Positions 59,252-64,000 of a DNA stretch of 64,000 bases are shown piece after piece. How positions within the stretch are numbered: position 1 is the first letter of the stretch; each line of letters begins with the position of its first letter. The stretch spans positions 2,356,001-2,420,000 of the forward strand of contig NC_079233.1 in assembly GCF_028502605.1 (NCBI RefSeq), read 5' to 3'. The notes beneath the pieces were generated by a model. The model had not been told where the DNA came from and did no database searches. It saw only the letters and a list, made by a program, of their open reading frames with translations. The position numbers were made by a program, and so were the translations under genes. This DNA is from Trichoderma breve. Lineage: Eukaryota; Ascomycota; Sordariomycetes; Hypocreales; Hypocreaceae.

Positions 59252-60925
59252 GATTTCTCTTTTTGCACTTTGGCTCTCAATATGAGGCGATACGGGAAAT
59301 AAATCTTCATCTGCTTTTTTTCTTCTTCTTCTTGGATTGTCAGTGTGAACAAATCGAATCATGAAATTCGTTGATACACACTTTCTTCCAGTATCTTGAT
59401 AATCACCAAAGCGTGCATGTACTAGCTCGGAGATTTTGATACTTATAAATAGATAAGTGAACAACTACTAAGGATCAGTATAACGCGATATGCAATTCTA
59501 GGTAGCAATAAATTTTCGGTACTGGATGGTCGCTCCCAAGAAGATTAGCGATTACAGAGGATCAGACATGCCATCATCCGTAGAAATAATTAAGGCTGCT
59601 GATGAAGGATCCGTGGCGGCGGCTGTAATAAGAAGAAGGGGCCATTTTGCCCCAGCTAGGGCTGAGACTGGTGACGATCCATGCTGCACCATGTTGCAGG
59701 ATGAGTAACCATGGTGCTGCTTCTGTTTAGTTTACTGTCGGCTGAGTTGAAATTGATATCGATTTGTTAGAGTAGTGACTTAGCTTTCATCGTGTCTGTT
59801 TAGCATCAACTGTCAAAGTCGATAACATAAATATTCCGGTGCTCTACTGAGGAGCGAGGATATACGGGACCTGTTGATTGCACAGGCCATCTCCCCGCTA
59901 AGCTCTCAGGGGAGCAGCCCCCACGATGCCTACATGGAGGTCATTCTGATCGTCTACCCGAACCGCACAAGACACCCAGATCACCAACTGCCGGCCCTGT
60001 CTTGAATTCGGCTTCTCAAGAGTCAGGCAGTTGTTGCCGCTCATGCGCCGAGCTTGAAACAAAAGCACGAGACTCGGTTCCTTTTCTGGCCAAATCACGC
60101 TTGCAACTGTCAGTTGCTAATAGACTAGTAGCGCATGGCTTAACTGAGACACTGCGAGATGCACGGCATCTAGCTCATGTGCCTTTTAGTACTACCTCTT
60201 AGGCAGTAGTAGTCTCGGGTTAACGCCCATACAGCTAACAAGCTGTATGCTCTTTATTCTTTATTTCGACAACAAAACACCCCCAAATCATCGATCCTTT
60301 GATTACTGAAATTTCAACCTCTCTCATCATTTTAGTTTGGTGGCGTCGGCTTCCCCTGTCTGCCTATGACTCCCCCCTGCCAAAAGCCAAGAGTTGGCAT
60401 CAATGCCGAGATGCTAAGTTTCGCATCTGCAGGTCTGCTGACGCTCCTTCACACCACAGGCAATGCAGCTGATCCCGCTCAGCCTTGCTAACGCCCTGCT
60501 GGCTGTGGTTTTGTCTCCTACCGGCGTCACCAAAGACTTTAGCCAGACGATGCGTCAGAAATGCGGTCTGACTTGCTCTCTCGCCCGCTGAGACGTGTCC
60601 ACTGCTCTGTCGTAGCAACGTAGCCGAACATGTGATGGTTGTCGTATTCTCGTGGAATTTTTTCCCCGGGTGCCTGCAGCTGCAGCTACTGCTTAGCCTT
60701 TGCGAGGTGTCAGGGATGAGGCGAGCAGAAAAACTATATGTTTACCAGCATGTCGTTTAGCTCACCACCATCGTCTAGAGCTGCAGCATCTGCAGCTTGT
60801 TTCAGCCCTGCTTTGTTGGTAGGCTTTTGTTGGTGGGCTTTTGTTCTTTGTTCCTTTGAAACCTTGATGCTCGTACTCTAGTCTAGGTAGCGGCTGTATT
60901 ATTGGCTCGTTCCACGTGCTATATT
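59252..60925. promoter_or_regulatory. Spacer upstream of the hydrolase gene
   Basis: 1.7 kb; 3' flank of tRNA-Leu, then a region with many CTGCAG-containing short repeats near 60675-60800. Frames are short and overlap on both strands; none is convincing. Confidence 0.5.
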
Positions 60926-62595
60926 ATGCCGCCAGTTTCCCCTTCTCCCACCTTGGCCATGAAGCCTTCAAAGCGCCCAAATGGTGCCTCATCAAAGTCC
61001 TCCATCATGAGCTCTGTCACCGAGTTCTACCGTTCACAAATCGGCGGCGAGTCTGTCATCAACTATGCCTACACCGACTTCCCCTGGCGGCTCCTTGCCA
61101 AAGACGTCTATTACTTCTTTGCCTACTGTTGGGCTTTGCCCTGGGTTTTGTTTCCTATCCGCACCTATGGCTCGGACGAGCTTGATGAGCTGTATCCATC
61201 TTGGATGAACATGTTTTGTCTCGCAGTCCATATCTTTTTGTTCATCTTTCAGCTCATATATCTTGTCACCCTGCCATTAGCCATCTTTTTCCCCGCATGG
61301 ATGGGAATCACTGGTATTGTGGTCTTTCATTTTCTAAACAGATTCGTTTGCATGCTGCTGAATGGCAGGGACATCATCTTTCACTCTGACGAAAAGTACG
61401 CAAAGACACGACCAGAGCATGAAAACGAACAATGGGTATTTTTGAACGGCGTCTCCGTCGGGTAAGTCTCCCATCATGATTCCGCCGATGTGTCATGGGT
61501 TCGCTTTCTAATATAAATAAATAATGTAGCCAACACTGGATGAAAATGAATCTTAATCGCCTAGCTCTTACATTTGGACGCCCAATTCTCGGCATCCACA
61601 ATCGGACATCTGGTGTTATTTTCGACGTTATCGAGTGTCTTATACAGCGCAACTTCTCATACGCAACTACCGATATTCGTGTCTGCTATAGGCACCTCAA
61701 GGATATTCTCTATGACCCAAAAAAGTCAAAGGTCGTCTTCATCATGCACTCCCAGGGAGCCATAGAAGGCGGCATGGTTCTGGATTGGCTCCTTCAGGAG
61801 ATGCCCCAAGATCTGTTGGCAAAGCTCGAAGTATATACCTTTGGTAGTGCCGCCAACCATTTCAATAATCCACACCGCCACGTCATTTCGCAAGATTTGA
61901 CTCGGTCAAGACCCCTTGAAGCGATGCAGACGCTCGTCTCCGAGGCCGCCTACGAGACTCCAGTCACCACTCCCCTCGAGGTCAAGAAGGATCCTATGAT
62001 CACTGCTTCCATGCTACGAAGGTCGTCTTCTTTGGCTTCTTACCACACCGCATCTGCTGCCAAGGATAGAGCTATTGGCCATATCGAGCATTATACTCAC
62101 AACACCGACTTTGTCGCCATATGGGGCATTCTCCATTTTGCCACGAACAAAATGGCCTGCTTGCAGTTGCCTCGGTTCCTTGGCCGTCTCTTCAACCGGT
62201 CTAACGGTCACGGCGGACATCTTCTCGTCCAGCATTACCTGGACGGCATGTTCCCTCTGAAGCGCGACCCGGAAACCGGTGAATTTACAGGAGCCGACGA
62301 AGAAAACGAGTTTATGGAAGAGGTCATCAAGTTTGGTGTCGAGGGTACCGCCATGGAGAACGCACGAGAGGCCTTTGAGATTAGTTATGGAGGTACAGGA
62401 GGGTTCGGAACGGGCGAGATAACGACCCCCATCGAGGTTTACGACCAGTTTTCTTCGCGCAAGAGACATAAAAAGGACGTCAAAGTCAAAGAACTCAGCA
62501 GGCTTTGGATGTACAGGAACGGATTAAGCCCGCCTGAAACATCGCAAGTCTTGCCGGCCGAGTTGGTGGGCATAGCGAGAAACTTTTCGATCTGA
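60926..62595 (+). CDS. Alpha/beta-hydrolase-like membrane protein
   Basis: Two exons, 60926-61461 and 61530-62595, 533 aa; the intron has donor GTAAGT and the frame closes. Start is ATG 60926 (open frame from 60902 begins with TTG). Residues ~55-150 hold about three hydrophobic segments (DVYYFFAYCWALPWVLF; FCLAVHIFLFIFQLIYLVTL; FFPAWMGITGIVVFHFL). The C-terminal part looks like a lipase/hydrolase: KVVFIMHSQGAIEGGMVLDW with Ser253 in an M-H-S-Q-G nucleophile elbow, where the usual first Gly is Met. EVYTFGSAANHF matches the strand after the elbow, and the final catalytic His may be in HGGHLLVQHYLDGM. Disordered insert near 310-350. Function is inferred; substrate unknown. Flanked by inverted tRNA-Leu genes. 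Confidence 0.85.
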
Positions 62596-62937
62596 AAGGG
62601 TTCATCGGTGGTGTTTGGGACGTATCAAGGATTTCTCACCGCAGAAGTGACTTTACGTCGTGAGCATGTATGAGCATGATTTAAGCATCATCTGGCAAGT
62701 TAATCTTATCTTGCCTTTTTTCCTTATTGCATTTTCTTTTCATATAGAATGAGCTAGATACCTGAGGGCATATGTGTGGGCTAGGGGTCCTTCCCCCCCC
62801 TTCTCATGAAATTTTGAGTGCTTTTGATACCAGATACGAGTCATTATACCAAATGTGAGGCAATAGGAATAAGTACATGAATCCACAGACAAACCGCGGA
62901 AGCAAAAAAGAAGTAAAAGGGACAAAAAGAAAAGATA
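62596..62937. other. Spacer between hydrolase gene and tRNA-Leu copy 2
   Basis: T- and A-rich; the 3' region of the hydrolase gene and Pol III terminator side of the tRNA. Nothing else seen. Confidence 0.6.
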
Positions 62938-63035
62938 TGACGAGAGTGGGACTCGAACCCACGCGGATTGCTCCACCAGGAATTGCTGTTAAGGTAGCCT
63001 TAACCTGACGCCATAACCAACTCGGCCATCTCGCC
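62938..63035 (-). tRNA. tRNA-Leu(AAG) with 16-nt intron, copy 2
   Basis: Exact reverse-complement copy of the tRNA-Leu at 59154-59251, including its intron, by base-by-base reading. Anticodon AAG. A T5 run in the transcript direction is at 62928-62924. The two genes point toward each other, 3.7 kb apart. Confidence 0.95.
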
Positions 63036-64000
63036 AATCACATCGGTTGAAACTCGGGGCGCGTAATGCATACTATCAAGGTGCAGCAAACAGCTTCTGA
63101 TCTGATGATCATAGGTAGGTACAGAACAAGCTGTTGTCATGGATGCCTACCCTAGGACACAACGGTGAAGGCTGATAAAAAGTCATGGTGTGCGAGAATA
63201 CGAGCTAATTCCGTGAATGAATGCATATAATAGTGTACACTTAGTATGATTTCTCAAGCAGATGGGCAACAGGTATGGCTAGGGTGAAACTGTCATGTCC
63301 TGACTGTATCGCGGGTAGTCATAGAATGGATGTTAGTGCGAGGGGCTAACGATAGGATGAAGACATTATGCTACGTCAAGTGCAGTGATACCAAGACAGC
63401 CAATATGTTAGCAGATAATGGGCTTTGGGTCAAGATTGTTCAAGTACCCGGTACGTGTCCGTGAATATGTTCACGCTTATTCTCGCTGTAAAAGTACCCT
63501 CAGCCTCGTTGACCAAATTCGCGATTGAGGAGCAAATCAAGGCTGCAGCAGGCAAGCAGGCAGGATGTGGCGAAATGTGGCGACCTTGGGAGTGGTCTAA
63601 AGCTCAGCCAGCGAATCCAATCGCCCGCCTACCCCTCCATCCCATCTGCCATATGGCGGATGCAGCACCAGCGCAGGTCGGAATTCCATCATTGCGAGTC
63701 TCTGCCTAGCGGAAGCTTGTTTGCGATGACGCACTGAGTCTCGAATGCAAGACCTGGACCCCTAGTTTAAAGTATTTTTGCCTTGTTTAGTCCTTGAAAC
63801 CGCCAAAAACCACTCAATCTCTCTCTTTCTCTTTCTCTCCTCTTCCTTCAAGCGTTGCGCCCCGTCGGTGTGCCGCTATTAATACCTGCAGGATTTACTG
63901 GCCTCCTCACTTATACTAGGCCCTTTTCCGTCCTGACGACCGTTGCTACGAGGCTTTGTTTTTTTCTTGTCTCTCTAACCCCACCCATTTTCCAACTACC
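63036..64000. other. Intergenic end of window
   Basis: No convincing gene. From about 63815 the sequence is CT-rich (TCTCTCTTTCTC type), often seen in promoters or leaders of well-expressed fungal genes, so a plus-strand gene may start just past the window. Confidence 0.5.

Noticed and set aside
1..64000. CRISPR arrays, bacterial operons or insertion sequences
   Set aside because: No spaced repeat arrays or transposase frames are visible, and the gene structure is eukaryotic throughout.

Overview
The window is nuclear DNA of a filamentous ascomycete (Pezizomycotina). Short 55-90 nt GT-AG introns with CTRAC-like branch points interrupt most genes, three tRNA genes carry introns, and the gene families present (BimE/Apc1, Vps41, GatB/Pet112, CRH-type GH16, DUF6594, hydantoinase-DUF917, F-box/ankyrin) are typical of this group. 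A Sordariomycete, perhaps Hypocreales and Trichoderma-like, fits the overall look, but that placement is inference. I rebuilt exon structures by hand. Every multi-exon model listed closes in frame (total length divisible by three), which supports the chosen splice sites.

Layout. 1-12.3 kb is a core housekeeping block: the 3' end of translation factor eIF3e, the anaphase-promoting complex scaffold Apc1 on the minus strand, and the HOPS subunit Vps41 diverging from it. 12.8-21 kb holds a small GPI-type Ser/Thr-rich surface protein, a GPR1/FUN34/YaaH acetate-transporter-like protein, a small mitochondrial LEA-like protein and mitochondrial GatB. 22-31.5 kb holds a DUF6594 membrane protein, an intron-containing tRNA-Ala(AGC), a GNAT acetyltransferase and a large Sec7-PH ARF-GEF (Syt1-like). 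32-38.6 kb is more accessory in character: a GPI-anchored CRH glucanosyltransferase, a secreted HNH-type nuclease and an F-box/ankyrin protein. 40.7-46.3 kb has a Ubp2-like deubiquitinase and a mitochondrial enoyl-CoA/methylglutaconyl-CoA hydratase. 47.5-54.7 kb has a hydantoinase/oxoprolinase-DUF917 fusion, a protein with seven predicted membrane segments and a cysteine-containing ectodomain, and a mitochondrial J-domain protein. 56.8-63 kb has a flavin monooxygenase and an alpha/beta-hydrolase-like membrane protein, the latter bracketed by two identical, inverted tRNA-Leu(AAG) genes.

The genes do not form one obvious pathway or a classical secondary-metabolite cluster; no PKS, NRPS or terpene cyclase is visible. 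The most interesting items are the 7TM receptor-like protein (51.5-53.5 kb) next to the hydantoinase-DUF917 fusion, whose upstream region is dense in GATA (AreA-type) sites; the inverted identical tRNA-Leu pair; the secreted HNH nuclease; and the hydrolase with a non-canonical nucleophile elbow.
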